In this document: in pieces, positions 29,784-38,912 of the stretch
Layout: every line of letters starts with the position of its first letter
How positions within the stretch are numbered: the first letter of the stretch is position 1
Source: JBAYJY01 sp041664945
GTDB lineage: Bacteria > UBP15 > UBA6099
Direction of reading: 5' to 3'
Assembly (NCBI GenBank): GCA_041664945.1
Contig: JBAYJY010000014.1
Span: 1 to 42,992 of the forward strand
DNA: 42,992 nt
Made by a program: the position numbers and the translations under genes
The notes under the pieces: model-generated
Told to the model about the DNA's origin: nothing
Database searches by the model: none
The model's input: only the letters and a program-made list of their open reading frames with translations

Positions 29784-32180
29784 GTGAGCGAAAATCAATG
29801 CGTTTCTTCATCGTCGATCTGGAATCCGGCAGGGGATCTGCCGCCGCGCGTTAAAAAGCTGCGCGACGAATATTTCTCGTTCTACGAGCGCGACTATTTC
29901 CGCAATGAAATCATGCCGTTCTCGACCGGCGAGAAGTGGGACTGCGTATGGAGCGCGCACAACTGGGGCGTTGCGCCTGAGATTTACCCGTTCTTCACAG
30001 CGTTCGAGGACTCTCTGCTCGCCGCTTCGAAGATTGTCGACCAGCCTCGCGAGTTCTGGCGGCTCCCTCTGCCTCTGCGTCGCGCCCGCTTCTTCGCGCA
30101 GGTCATCACGCGCGAACTACCCGTTCAGATTCTCGATGGCGAGCTGATCGTGGGCGGCCAGTTCAACACCGCGCTCTCGAAAACTCACAACGAAAAAGAG
30201 GCGCGCGAATTCCGCCGCGCGGAAAATAAATGGCTTGAAGTCGCGAAACCGCTAAACGAACTCGGAGTCGGCAACTGCGGCGCTGTTCCGGGACATCTCA
30301 TTCCCAACTACAAAAAAGTTCTCCTGATCGGTTTTCAGGGCCACGCGGAAGCGCTTCGCGAAAAATTAGAGAAGGCGCCGCCGGAGAAGAAGGGTCAGCT
30401 TCAGGCGATGCTCGAATGCTGCGAAGCCGTTCCGGCGTTCACCGCTCGCTACGCGCGCGAAGCAGAGCGCCTCGCCGCCGACGAGAGCGACGCGGGCCGC
30501 CGCGCGGAACTTCTCGAAATCGCGCGCATCAGCAAAAAGGTTCCGTGGTCTCCGCCGGAATCTTTTCAGGAGGCGCTTCAGGCGCTGTGGTTCACTCACA
30601 TGCTTGTCATGGCCGCGGAGTCATACCCCGGCCCCGGCCTGTCTCCCGGTCGCATCGACCAATATCTCTATCCGTTCTATAAGAACGGCATCGACTCCGG
30701 CGGGATCACGCGCGAACAGGCGCGCGAACTTCTGATGTGCTTTTTCATCAAACACAATTACGCATACGACTATCAGGGCCGCGTCGGCGCCAATCAGGGA
30801 ATAAATTCCGGGTTCGGCCAGCTCATAACATTGAGCGGCTGCGGCCCGAACGGCGAGGACATGACGAACGATCTGTCGTGGCTAATGCTCGAAATCATAG
30901 AAGAATTGAATCTGCTCGAACCGAAGCCGAACGTCCGCGTGCACCGCAACTCGCCGCCCGAACTGATAGAGCGGCTCTGCGAAATGGTGTCGCGCGCGCA
31001 GGGCGCTCCGTTCCTGCTCAACTTCGACGAGACCTCGATGCGCGGCCTCGAATGGCAGGGCGTGCCGAAGGACCAGGTGTGGGACTACGCGCCGGTCGGA
31101 TGCCTCGAAAACACAATGCAGGGCAACGACCGCTCGGGCACGGTCGACGCGAACCTCAACCTCGCGAAAGCGGTCGAGTTCGCGCTGAACGACGGTTGCG
31201 ATATGGCGACCGGCAAGAGAGTCGGCCCGAGGACGGGCGATCCGATGACGTTCGAAACTTTCGACGCTTTCTATGCCGCCTTCAACGCGCAGCTCGACGC
31301 GATATGCGACGCTCTGATCGGGGCCGCCGAAGCGGCAGACGCCGCGCGCGCCGCTTTCGAGCCGATTCCCTATCTGTCAATTCTCGTCGACGGATGCATG
31401 GAAAAGGGCGTCGACGTCAACGCGGGTGGCGCCGAGCTCAACTACATCACGGTTGAGGGAATCGCGTTCGCCACATGCGTCGACTCGGTCGCCGCGGTTA
31501 AGGCGCTCGTTTACGACGAGAAGCGCGTCTCGATGGCCGATCTGCTCGCGGCGCTCCGCGCGAATTTCATAGGCCACGAACGCACTCAGCAGCTTCTTCT
31601 CAACCGCGCTCCGAAATACGGAAACGACGACGATATCGCCGACGCGCTCGCGGGCGAGATCAACAAACGCTGGACGACTCACGTTTTCAACCGCGTGGCG
31701 CCCGCCACCGGACGCCGGTTCCGCGCCGGCTACCTCTCATGGAATTACTGGATCGGCTACGCGCCGAGCATCGCCGCGACTCCGGACGGACGCGCGCGCG
31801 GCTCGTTCCTCTCGAACGGCATCGGACCCGTCAATGGCATGGACCGCAAAGGGCCGACCGCCAACATTCGCTCGGTCGGCAAGATCGGACACGAAAGCGC
31901 CCCCAACGGCGCTTCGCATACAATGAGCATCAACCCGTCGCTGTTGCGCGACCCGGAACACGCCGGCAAACTCGCCGCGATGCTCCGCGCGTACGGCTCC
32001 GAGGGCGGCACCGCGCTCCAGATCAATATCATCGATCCGGACACTCTGCGACGCGCCCAGAAGAATCCCAAAGAATACCAAAATCTGCTCGTCCGCATCA
32101 CCGGCTACAACGCTTATTTCGTCAACCTTGGCCGCGAGATTCAGGACGAAATAATAGCGCGCGAAAGCGGAATGCTCTAA
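29784..32180 (+). CDS. glycyl radical enzyme of unassigned substrate
   Basis: The 798-residue enzyme has the two landmarks of the pyruvate formate-lyase superfamily: catalytic Cys440 with Glu442 in VGCLENTMQGND, and the C-terminal radical loop RITGYNAYF with Gly774. The Cys-x-Glu pair is shared with the dehydratase, choline-lyase and arylacetate decarboxylase classes and differs from the Cys-Cys of true pyruvate formate-lyase. The segment PGPGLSPGRIDQYLYPFY is typical of the family, but I cannot assign a substrate. It acts only without oxygen and needs the activase encoded 9 bases downstream. The start is GTG 29784, with AAGGAG before it; the operon promoter is close. Confidence 0.93.
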   Translation: MSENQCVSSSSIWNPAGDLPPRVKKLRDEYFSFYERDYFRNEIMPFSTGEKWDCVWSAHNWGVAPEIYPFFTAFEDSLLAASKIVDQPREFWRLPLPLRRARFFAQVITRELPVQILDGELIVGGQFNTALSKTHNEKEAREFRRAENKWLEVAKPLNELGVGNCGAVPGHLIPNYKKVLLIGFQGHAEALREKLEKAPPEKKGQLQAMLECCEAVPAFTARYAREAERLAADESDAGRRAELLEIARISKKVPWSPPESFQEALQALWFTHMLVMAAESYPGPGLSPGRIDQYLYPFYKNGIDSGGITREQARELLMCFFIKHNYAYDYQGRVGANQGINSGFGQLITLSGCGPNGEDMTNDLSWLMLEIIEELNLLEPKPNVRVHRNSPPELIERLCEMVSRAQGAPFLLNFDETSMRGLEWQGVPKDQVWDYAPVGCLENTMQGNDRSGTVDANLNLAKAVEFALNDGCDMATGKRVGPRTGDPMTFETFDAFYAAFNAQLDAICDALIGAAEAADAARAAFEPIPYLSILVDGCMEKGVDVNAGGAELNYITVEGIAFATCVDSVAAVKALVYDEKRVSMADLLAALRANFIGHERTQQLLLNRAPKYGNDDDIADALAGEINKRWTTHVFNRVAPATGRRFRAGYLSWNYWIGYAPSIAATPDGRARGSFLSNGIGPVNGMDRKGPTANIRSVGKIGHESAPNGASHTMSINPSLLRDPEHAGKLAAMLRAYGSEGGTALQINIIDPDTLRRAQKNPKEYQNLLVRITGYNAYFVNLGREIQDEIIARESGML

Positions 32181-32189
32181 CGGAGGCTC

Positions 32190-33122
32190 ATGGCGGACGA
32201 AGCGATGATTTTTAACGTCCAGCGGTTCAGCACCGAGGACGGTCCCGGCATACGGACGACTTGTTTTTTCAAGGGATGCCCGCTCACTTGCACGTGGTGT
32301 CACAACCCGGAAGGCATCTTGATGAAGCCGCAGCTTGTTTGGTATGAGGCGCGCTGCATCGGCGCCCGCGACTGCATCAAAGTTTGCCCGAAGAAAGCGC
32401 TCGAACTTACCCCGAAAGGCCTCGTCATCAACCGCGATTTGTGCGACGCCTGCGGCCTTTGCGCCGACGCCTGCCCGGCCGCGGCTCTCGAAATAATCGG
32501 CAAAACCTGGACGCTCGACGCGCTGTTCGACGAGGTGCGGCGCGATGCCGCTTTCTATGAAACCTCAGGCGGCGGCGTCACTCTCTCAGGCGGCGAACCG
32601 CTCATGCAGCGCGAGTTCGTTTGCGCTTTCATTGAAAAGTGCCGCGCCGGCGGCCTGCATGTCGCGCTCGACACCACCGGCTATGCGGCCGAGGAAGTTT
32701 TCTTAACCGCCGCCGGGCTCGCGGATCTCGTTCTGCTCGACCTCAAGCAGATGGGCCCGGATGCTCACCGGCAAATCACCGGCGTTCCGCTCGAACCGAT
32801 TCTGAAGAATGCGAAGCTTCTCGCGGAAACCGGAAAGCCGCTCTGGGTCCGTACGCCGGTGATTCCAGGCGCGACGGATTCCGATGAAAACATAATTGCA
32901 GTCGCCCGCTTCATAGCGGAAAGCCTGCCGAACTGCGAACGCTATGACATATTGCCGTTCAGCAATCTGTGCACTTCGAAATACGACCGGCTCGGAATGG
33001 ATTTCAAGCATCGCGGGGAGCCGCTCATTTCTCAGGAAAGAATGGAAGATCTTAAGCGTCTCGCGGAAGAGCAGGGCGTGAAGAACGTGGTTATTCAGGG
33101 GCTGACGGTGCGGGGGAAGTAG
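32190..33122 (+). CDS. glycyl radical enzyme activating protein (radical SAM)
   Basis: The 310-residue radical SAM enzyme makes the glycyl radical on the preceding protein. The SAM cluster is Cys30-x3-Cys34-x2-Cys37 in GCPLTCTWCHNPEG, preceded by the signature RFSTEDGPGIRT. A ferredoxin-like insert follows with eight cysteines (CIGARDCIKVCPKKAL and CDACGLCADACP), two extra 4Fe-4S clusters found in activases of the dehydratase and decarboxylase classes. Later SAM-binding marks include SGGEPLMQ. The pair with the enzyme gene, nine bases apart, is the standard arrangement. GGAGG stands just before the ATG. It is certain as an activase. Confidence 0.95.
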   Translation: MADEAMIFNVQRFSTEDGPGIRTTCFFKGCPLTCTWCHNPEGILMKPQLVWYEARCIGARDCIKVCPKKALELTPKGLVINRDLCDACGLCADACPAAALEIIGKTWTLDALFDEVRRDAAFYETSGGGVTLSGGEPLMQREFVCAFIEKCRAGGLHVALDTTGYAAEEVFLTAAGLADLVLLDLKQMGPDAHRQITGVPLEPILKNAKLLAETGKPLWVRTPVIPGATDSDENIIAVARFIAESLPNCERYDILPFSNLCTSKYDRLGMDFKHRGEPLISQERMEDLKRLAEEQGVKNVVIQGLTVRGK

Positions 33123-33154
33123 ATAGAATGTAGATGGAAAAGATAAGGCTGTAG

Positions 33155-33175
33155 GGGCGAACCTAAGGTTCGCCC
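33155..33175. repeat. perfect 9-bp hairpin repeat between activase and split-barrel genes
   Basis: GGGCGAACC, a 3-base loop, GGTTCGCCC. This TAGGGGCGA...TTCGCCCG type element occurs as a dispersed palindrome in many bacterial genomes. Only one copy is seen here. It could weaken expression of the downstream gene or protect the operon mRNA. Confidence 0.5.
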
Positions 33176-33203
33176 GAATACAATAACAAACAGGGAACTC
33201 AAA

Positions 33204-34019
33204 ATGAAAACAACTGAACTCGAAGAGAAAGCAATCGCCGCGTTCGCGGGAACTAAAACGCCTAAGTTTCTCGCCACGGCGTCGGCCGCCGGCGTCCCGA
33301 ACATTGTGCCGATCATATCCATCGAGGCCTGGGACCCGCAGACTCTCATTTTCGGCGAGTTCATGATATGGAAAACGAAGAAGAACCTCGAAGAGAACGC
33401 CAAGGTCGGCGTGTCCGTGATGACTGAGAATTTGAACTGCTGGACAGTGCGCGGAACGTTTCTTGGCTACGAACGCACCGGCGAACGTTACGACAAAATC
33501 AGCTTGAATGAAATGTATCGCTATAACGCATATTCCGGACTGCGCAACTGCGGGATTATTCGCGTTGACGATGTGAAACGGGTGAAGGGGATGCTCGCCG
33601 CGCCGAGACTGGTGGAGATGGGATTCGCGTCGCTCGCGTCGACGTTCGCGCGCAAAGAGGGGGCGCCGATGCCGCCACAGGTGTCTGAAAAGTTCGCGCG
33701 CGCGAAAGCCGCGAAGTTCATTTCGTATATCGACGCCGACGGATATCCCGTCGCGCTGCCCGTTCCGTCGATGTTCTCCGTGGGAGGCGGGGCGCTCGAA
33801 ATGGGCGCCGGATCTCTGAAGGGGCTCGACGGCAACATGCCTCAATCGCCGTTCCGCGCAGCCGCCACTATCATCACTTTCGATCCCGTTGCGTATCAGG
33901 TCAAAGGCACGGTAAACGACTTCGAAAACCGGCTTGGAACACGCATCGCGCGGCTCGAAATCGACGAAGTCTACAGCGCGTCGCCGCCTCTGCCGGGGAA
34001 GAGAATCGACAGGAAATAG
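33204..34019 (+). CDS. split-barrel flavin-binding (pyridoxamine 5'-phosphate oxidase-like) protein, two domains
   Basis: The 271-residue protein holds two split-barrel units. The first, with KFLATASAAGVPNIVPI, a basic KTKKNLEENAKVGV and VRGTFLGYERTGERYD, matches the FMN-binding fold of PNP-oxidase-like proteins. The second, with KFISYIDADGYPVALPVPSM, starts the same way after residue 170, so an internal duplication is likely. Such proteins bind FMN, heme or F420; the ligand here is unknown. GGGAAC lies before the ATG. It follows the activase gene by 81 bases, and both may serve one anaerobic pathway, but it is not a usual partner. Confidence 0.75.
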   Translation: MKTTELEEKAIAAFAGTKTPKFLATASAAGVPNIVPIISIEAWDPQTLIFGEFMIWKTKKNLEENAKVGVSVMTENLNCWTVRGTFLGYERTGERYDKISLNEMYRYNAYSGLRNCGIIRVDDVKRVKGMLAAPRLVEMGFASLASTFARKEGAPMPPQVSEKFARAKAAKFISYIDADGYPVALPVPSMFSVGGGALEMGAGSLKGLDGNMPQSPFRAAATIITFDPVAYQVKGTVNDFENRLGTRIARLEIDEVYSASPPLPGKRIDRK

Positions 34020-34107
34020 TAGAAAAGAAAGTATTTGGGGCCTGGCAGTTGGCAGCTGGGGAAAGATAAATCAAAAACATAAAAGCGATAAAGCTTTTCA
34101 TAGAGCG

Positions 34108-34150
34108 CGTCATTGCGAGGAAGCCTTTTGTTTGGCTGACGAAGCAAACC
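34108..34150 (+). repeat. dispersed repeat of the CGTCATTGCGAGG kind
   Basis: CGTCATTGCGAGG followed by GACGAAGCAA is a second copy of the element at 2243-2285. It lies in the 289-base intergenic space before the MFS gene. Confidence 0.5.
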
Positions 34151-34207
34151 CGAACTCAATGGCTATCTCTTCGCAATAGATTGGAGTTAGTAATCGCCAT
34201 TACTTTC

Positions 34208-34234
34208 TGTCATTCCGAGCGAAGCGAGGAATCT
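34208..34234 (+). repeat. dispersed repeat GTCATTCCGAGCGAAGCGAG
   Basis: TGTCATTCCGAGCGAAGCGA and the following GGAATCT form a sequence known as a frequent non-coding repeat in many unrelated bacteria. It is 58 bases after the copy at 34108-34150, and the two share the GTCATT and GAAGC blocks. Confidence 0.55.
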
Positions 34235-34308
34235 TCAATCAAACATCAACATCAATGAAATAACAATTGCGAGGCATGGCAAAAGCTGTTGCCGGCTACT
34301 GGCTAATA

Positions 34309-35520
34309 ATGATGCAAACTGAAAAAAGTTGCGAACCGAAACAAAAAGCGCCGCTGCCGCCGCTCGTCTGGGCTACGTCTGTTGTTAGTTTCTTCACTGA
34401 CTTCAGCAGCGAGTTGATCTATCCGCTGCTGCCGATTTTTCTAACGACGACTCTCGGACTGAGCCGCCAGTTTGTCGGCCTGATCGAGGGGATAGCGGAA
34501 ACGACCGCGAGTTTTCTGAAGATAGTCAGCGGACGCCTGAGCGACCGGGCGGGGATGCGCACACCGTTTGTGATCGGCGGATACTCGCTGTCGGCTGTCG
34601 CGAGGCCGTTGCTTTGTGTCGCGTCGAGCGGTCCGCAGGCGCTCTTTCTGCGCTTTCTCGACCGGTTCGGCAAAGGCGTCAGGAGCGTGCCGCGCGATGC
34701 GCTGATAAACGATTGCGTGCCGCCGGAGATACGCGGCCGCGCGTACGGCGTTCAGCGGGCGATGGACCATGGCGGCGCGATCGCCGGTTCGCTCGGCGGA
34801 TTTGTTCTGCTCCATTATCTCGGCGTTCCCACGCGCACTGTGATATTGCTTTCCGCGATCCCAGGCGCGCTCGCTGTCGCGACGGTTTTCATGTTCGTGC
34901 GCGATGTGAAAAGCTGTCCGCCCGCCACGGAAAAAAAGAAAGACATATCAGTCCGCGCGGCGCTGCCGCCTCGAATGCGCGTCTATCTATTCGTGCTTGT
35001 TTTCTTCGCGCTCGGCAATTCGAGCGACGCGTTTCTGCTGCTGCGCGCGAAACAGATGGGGGTGGCGACTGCGTTTGTGCCGTTGCTGTGGGCGGCTCTG
35101 CACGTCACAAAAGTTATCTTTTCGGTTTACGGCGGCAACCTGAGCGACCGCGTGGGACGCCGTCGCGTGATAGTCGGCGGCTGGCTCGTATACGCGGGAG
35201 TCTATGCCGGATTCGCGTTTGCCGTGGGAGCGACCGCGGCGTGGCTGCTGTTCATCGTCTATGGAATCTATTTTGGATTCACCGAGGGCGTTGAGAAAGC
35301 GTTTGTTGCGGATATAGTTCCGAGGGAAGTGTCCGGCACGGCGTTCGGGGCGTTCAATCTGGTCGTCGGATTGTGCGCGCTGCCGTCGAGTCTTCTGATG
35401 GGCCGCGTGTGGGATTCGTTCGGGCATCGCTACGCGTTTCTGCTCGGCGCGTCGCTCGCCTGCGTCGCCGCCGTTTTGCTTCTCGCGCTCGTCCGCGAAT
35501 CGCAACGAGTAAAAGTCTAA
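34309..35520 (+). CDS. MFS transporter, unknown substrate
   Basis: The 403-residue carrier has twelve membrane helices and the MFS loop 2-3 motif as GRLSDRAGMRTPFVIGG, repeated in the second half as GNLSDRVGRRRVIVGG. FFTDFSSELIYPLLP in helix 1 and DRFGKGVRSVPRDALI after helix 4 are typical of a subgroup often found next to metal or drug resistance genes. The start is unsure: ATG 34309 or 34312, or a longer frame from TTG 34267 or ATG 34276, none with a good ribosome site. The upstream space carries two dispersed repeats. The next gene starts 32 bases on. Confidence 0.85.
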   Translation: MMQTEKSCEPKQKAPLPPLVWATSVVSFFTDFSSELIYPLLPIFLTTTLGLSRQFVGLIEGIAETTASFLKIVSGRLSDRAGMRTPFVIGGYSLSAVARPLLCVASSGPQALFLRFLDRFGKGVRSVPRDALINDCVPPEIRGRAYGVQRAMDHGGAIAGSLGGFVLLHYLGVPTRTVILLSAIPGALAVATVFMFVRDVKSCPPATEKKKDISVRAALPPRMRVYLFVLVFFALGNSSDAFLLLRAKQMGVATAFVPLLWAALHVTKVIFSVYGGNLSDRVGRRRVIVGGWLVYAGVYAGFAFAVGATAAWLLFIVYGIYFGFTEGVEKAFVADIVPREVSGTAFGAFNLVVGLCALPSSLLMGRVWDSFGHRYAFLLGASLACVAAVLLLALVRESQRVKV

Positions 35521-35540
35521 AAATAATTCAATTTTTACGA

Positions 35541-35546
35541 TATAAT
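35541..35546 (+). promoter_or_regulatory. perfect -10 box seven bases before the radical SAM start codon
   Basis: TATAAT ends seven bases before ATG 35553, so transcription from it would begin at the start codon itself. No strong -35 is visible and no ribosome site precedes the ATG (only AAAAAG), which fits a leaderless transcript. Confidence 0.35.
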
Positions 35547-35552
35547 AAAAAG

Positions 35553-36968
35553 ATGGGTTCTCCAAGGGTTCTGCTTGTCACGCCGCCGTTCGATTTTTCA
35601 GAGATGAACACAGCGGGCGGGCGGGGAACGAAGCAGGCCGGCTACTATCTGCTGTACCCGCCGATCGGGCTGTGCTCGATAGCGGCGTCGTTGGAACGCG
35701 CCGGTTTCGAGGCGGCTGTGATAGACGGGCAGGCGGATGCGGGCGGCGAAGAGGAATTGCTGCGCCTGATAGAGGCGGCGCGACCTGATATTGTCGGTTT
35801 CAGCGTGACGACGCCGGCGCTGCCGGTTGTTGCGCGACTGATCCGGGCGACGCGTGAGCGGCTCGGCGTTCCGATTGTCGTTGGCGGACCGCACGTTTCC
35901 TGCGACCCGCAGATTGTGACCGCGCTCGGCGCGGATTACGGCGTAGTCGGCGACGGCGAAGAGCCGATGGTCGCGCTTGCGGAATCGCTTCTGCGCGGCG
36001 CGCCGCTCGACCCCGAAGCGTGTGGAATTGTAACTCCGGCGTCAACTGATCCGCCATGTCCGGCGCTTGCCGATCTCAACGCAATCCCTTCGGCGGACCG
36101 TAAATTCCTGCGCAACCCGGACGCCTACTTCAATCCGTTCATAAAGACTCGAACGACGATGCTGATCACCGCGCGTGGCTGCGCGTTTCATTGTTCTTTC
36201 TGCTGCCGCACACCCTCGATGGGCGAGTATCGCCCTATAGACGAGGAAAAAGTCTTCGCGGAGATGGAGCAGGTGTCGCGCGGCGGGCATGGTTTCGTTT
36301 CGATTATAGACGAGACATTCACGTACGACCGGGAGCGCGCGTTGCGGCTGGCGCGGGAGATGAAGCGGCGCGGGTTTGGTTTCAAGTGGTCGTGCCAGAC
36401 GCGCGCTGATCTGATAGACGCGGAGCTGTTGCGCGAGTTCAGCGCGGCGGGATGCGTCAACATTTCGTTCGGCGTGGAGTCGGGCGATCCTGACGCGCGC
36501 GAGGAAATGGACAAAAAAATACCTGATGCGGCGTTCGAGCGGGCGTTTGCCGGTTGCCGCGACGCAGGGATTTCGACTAACGCGTTCATTATCATTGGCG
36601 GGCCGGACGAAACGCCGGAGACGATTGAGCGGAGCATACGGCGCGCGATCGAGCTTGAGCCCGATTATGTCGTCTACAATGTGGGAACGCTTTTCCCGGG
36701 CACAAGAGAATATGAGCAGCGGATCGCCGCGGGCGAAGTGGACCGGACGATTTGGGACCGCTATCTTCGCGGCGAGACGCAGATGCCGGCGCTTTCGCGC
36801 CGGCTGGGCCGCGAGGAGCTTGCGGAATATCTGAGGAGCGGTTACACGCGGTTTTATATGAGGCCGCGTTATATATTGAAAAAATTGGGGTCCGTGCGGT
36901 CGGCGCGCGATATATTCGTGTTGGCGCGTCAGGCGCGGACGGTGATCGCCGATTATGTGGTTTCGTAA
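35553..36968 (+). CDS. B12-binding radical SAM protein (first copy)
   Basis: The 471-residue protein begins with a cobalamin-binding Rossmann domain (LLVTPPFDF, PPIGLCSIAASLE, DIVGFSVTTPA, VVGGPHVSCDP) and continues with a radical SAM barrel whose cluster site is Cys210-x3-Cys214-x2-Cys217. The IIGGPDETPETIE and VESGDPD segments are usual for BchE/methyltransferase-like members. The reaction, methylation or a carbon-carbon rearrangement of a lipid or sugar, is not known. The frame reads back to 35373, but ATG 35553 gives the proper domain start. It is followed by a repeat and a DUF2723 gene. Confidence 0.9.
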   Translation: MGSPRVLLVTPPFDFSEMNTAGGRGTKQAGYYLLYPPIGLCSIAASLERAGFEAAVIDGQADAGGEEELLRLIEAARPDIVGFSVTTPALPVVARLIRATRERLGVPIVVGGPHVSCDPQIVTALGADYGVVGDGEEPMVALAESLLRGAPLDPEACGIVTPASTDPPCPALADLNAIPSADRKFLRNPDAYFNPFIKTRTTMLITARGCAFHCSFCCRTPSMGEYRPIDEEKVFAEMEQVSRGGHGFVSIIDETFTYDRERALRLAREMKRRGFGFKWSCQTRADLIDAELLREFSAAGCVNISFGVESGDPDAREEMDKKIPDAAFERAFAGCRDAGISTNAFIIIGGPDETPETIERSIRRAIELEPDYVVYNVGTLFPGTREYEQRIAAGEVDRTIWDRYLRGETQMPALSRRLGREELAEYLRSGYTRFYMRPRYILKKLGSVRSARDIFVLARQARTVIADYVVS

Positions 36969-37010
36969 AACGATGCCAGCGTATTATAGGCGCACAGGCG
37001 CGGCAACACA

Positions 37011-37033
37011 CGGGCACAGCATGCTGCGCCCCC
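37011..37033. repeat. palindromic repeat copy C
   Basis: CGGGCACAGCATGCTGCGCC, nearly the same as copy A at 3156. It lies in the 81-base gap between the first radical SAM gene and the DUF2723 gene. Confidence 0.5.
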
Positions 37034-37049
37034 ACAGAGGGCAGGTATA

Positions 37050-38912
37050 TTGAACAGTAAGTCGCGCGCACAGTCATTGACGACGGTCCTCGTTTTCTTC
37101 GCGGGGATCGCGATTTACTTCGGGTCGGCGCGTCCCGACATGATGTGGGGCGACAGCGCGGACTTTGCGTTGTGCGCGCACTATCTCGGCGTTGCGCATC
37201 CGACGGGCTACCCTCTGATCACGCTGCTCGGAAAGCTCGCGCTGTACATACCGGTCGGAACGCCCGGTTTCCGTTTCGGGCTGCTGAGCGCGTTCATCGC
37301 GGCGGCGCTGCTCGGCGTGTTTTTCCGGCTCGCGTCTGCTGTCGGGCGCAACGCGCTCGTCGGCCTGTACGCGACGCTGACGCTTGCGCTGTCGACGTTC
37401 CTGTGGGATCAGGCGCTGGCCATCGAGGTCTATGCGCTCAACCTTTTCTTCTGCATGTTTCTGCTTGAGTTGATGCTGCCCGGCGACAGGGGGCCGGCGG
37501 CGCTCGCTGCGTTCTTTTTCATAGGCGCGGTCGGACTCGGCAATCACGGCACGCTGGTTTTTCCGGCGCTGATGATAGGCGTGATCGGCATGGTCATCGA
37601 GCGGCGGCGTTTCGCGCGCTCATTCTTCACGGGCGGTCTGCTGATAATGCTCGGCCTCGGGCTTTATATGTGCCTGCCGCTGTTTTCGGCGCGGTCCGGG
37701 CTGTTCGACTGGAACCATCCGGCGGTCGCCCGGAATCTGCCGAATCTTCTGACCGGTCTCGACTTCTGGGTGATCGGCGAATACAAGGCGAGCGAGATGT
37801 GGGCGACGACGCTGTCTCTGGCCGGCTCCATCGCGTCGCAGGCGTCTCTTCCGTTCATAGCCGGCGCGCTGGCTGCGCTGTTCTTTCGAGGCCGTCGGTT
37901 GCAAAAAGGAATGTTGCTGGGCGTTTTCGTTCTGACGGCGTTCTTCCCGATCATGTATCCGACAAAGGAAAAAGAATCGTTCTTTATCATATCGTATGTG
38001 ATATTTCTGCTGCTCGGCGTGATCGGCCTTTCTGAAATCATGAAGCGGCTGGAAGCGAAGGGCAGGCGGGTTGCGGTTGCGGCCGCCATGGCGGCGCTGA
38101 TCGCGGTTCACGCCGGATTTCTGCTGAACAGAAACAAGGCGAACTGGGCGGCGCGTCTGGACGACTCGGCGCAGGTTTACGATCGGTTGCTTTTGCGCGA
38201 CTCGCGGCGCGACGCGCTTGTGTTTCTCGACCACGTGGCGGACGACACTGTCGCGCCCCCTCTGTATTACCAGTTTGCGCTCGGCCGCAGGCAGGACGTG
38301 TTTTTGTTTCACAGGCTTTATCTGGCGTTCCCGTGGTACAGGGATTACATGCGCGAGCGCGGCCGGCTTCAGGGACATCAGGCGTCGATACCCGAAATCG
38401 ATATGAGCGCGGAGCGGCGCAAAAGCTACAGGCTTTCCCTTGAGGAATACGCACGCCTTCGGGCGGGAAAGACGATGAACACCGTCTCGATAGACATACA
38501 GACTCGAAAGATATGGGAAGCGAGCCGCGGGCGCTCGCCGATTTATATCAACACGCCGAACCGCTACCGGTTTTCGGTGTTGAGCGAGGATGTGCCGCTC
38601 GAACTGGCGGGTTTTCTGTTTGCGATGAACGGCGCGCAGGCCGACCGGCGGATCGTGAAACCGGCGCCGGACGGGGTTGTGTTCAACGCGCTGATGGGCG
38701 ACTATTACACGGAACGGTCAAATTGGTTCGTGTCTGAACAAAGAGATGCGGAGGCTGTTTCGGCGCTTGAGAATGCCTTAGAATACCAGAAGGACTCATG
38801 GATATACGGAGCGCTCGCGGAAGGCTACAGGCGGATCGGCGACGCGCGGCGAAGCGAACACTACAGGCTGAAGTATCAGAAGGAACGGCTAAAAGAATAT
38901 GATCTTTATTAA
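37050..38912 (+). CDS. DUF2723 membrane protein, putative GT-C type glycosyltransferase (first copy)
   Basis: The 620-residue protein has about eleven membrane helices in its first 355 residues. The DUF2723 marks are MMWGDSADFALCAHYLGV and AHPTGYPL at the first outer loop, with an acidic residue pair, and EVYALNLFF in helix 4-5. The outer C-terminal part has a YRLSLEEYARL segment and a tail (ENALEYQKDSWIYGALAEGYRR) like a single TPR. Such proteins are thought to transfer sugars from a lipid carrier to proteins or lipids outside. The start is TTG 37050, after GAGGGCAGG. Its last 14 bases overlap the next gene. Confidence 0.85.
   Translation: MNSKSRAQSLTTVLVFFAGIAIYFGSARPDMMWGDSADFALCAHYLGVAHPTGYPLITLLGKLALYIPVGTPGFRFGLLSAFIAAALLGVFFRLASAVGRNALVGLYATLTLALSTFLWDQALAIEVYALNLFFCMFLLELMLPGDRGPAALAAFFFIGAVGLGNHGTLVFPALMIGVIGMVIERRRFARSFFTGGLLIMLGLGLYMCLPLFSARSGLFDWNHPAVARNLPNLLTGLDFWVIGEYKASEMWATTLSLAGSIASQASLPFIAGALAALFFRGRRLQKGMLLGVFVLTAFFPIMYPTKEKESFFIISYVIFLLLGVIGLSEIMKRLEAKGRRVAVAAAMAALIAVHAGFLLNRNKANWAARLDDSAQVYDRLLLRDSRRDALVFLDHVADDTVAPPLYYQFALGRRQDVFLFHRLYLAFPWYRDYMRERGRLQGHQASIPEIDMSAERRKSYRLSLEEYARLRAGKTMNTVSIDIQTRKIWEASRGRSPIYINTPNRYRFSVLSEDVPLELAGFLFAMNGAQADRRIVKPAPDGVVFNALMGDYYTERSNWFVSEQRDAEAVSALENALEYQKDSWIYGALAEGYRRIGDARRSEHYRLKYQKERLKEYDLY

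Noticed and set aside
32703..33845. 380-codon minus-strand frame across activase and split-barrel genes
   Set aside because: It spans two well-supported plus-strand genes and the hairpin repeat between them, and its composition is that of a mirror frame.
3152..37033. Palindromic repeats as a CRISPR array
   Set aside because: Copies are kilobases apart, in both orientations, without regular spacers or cas genes.
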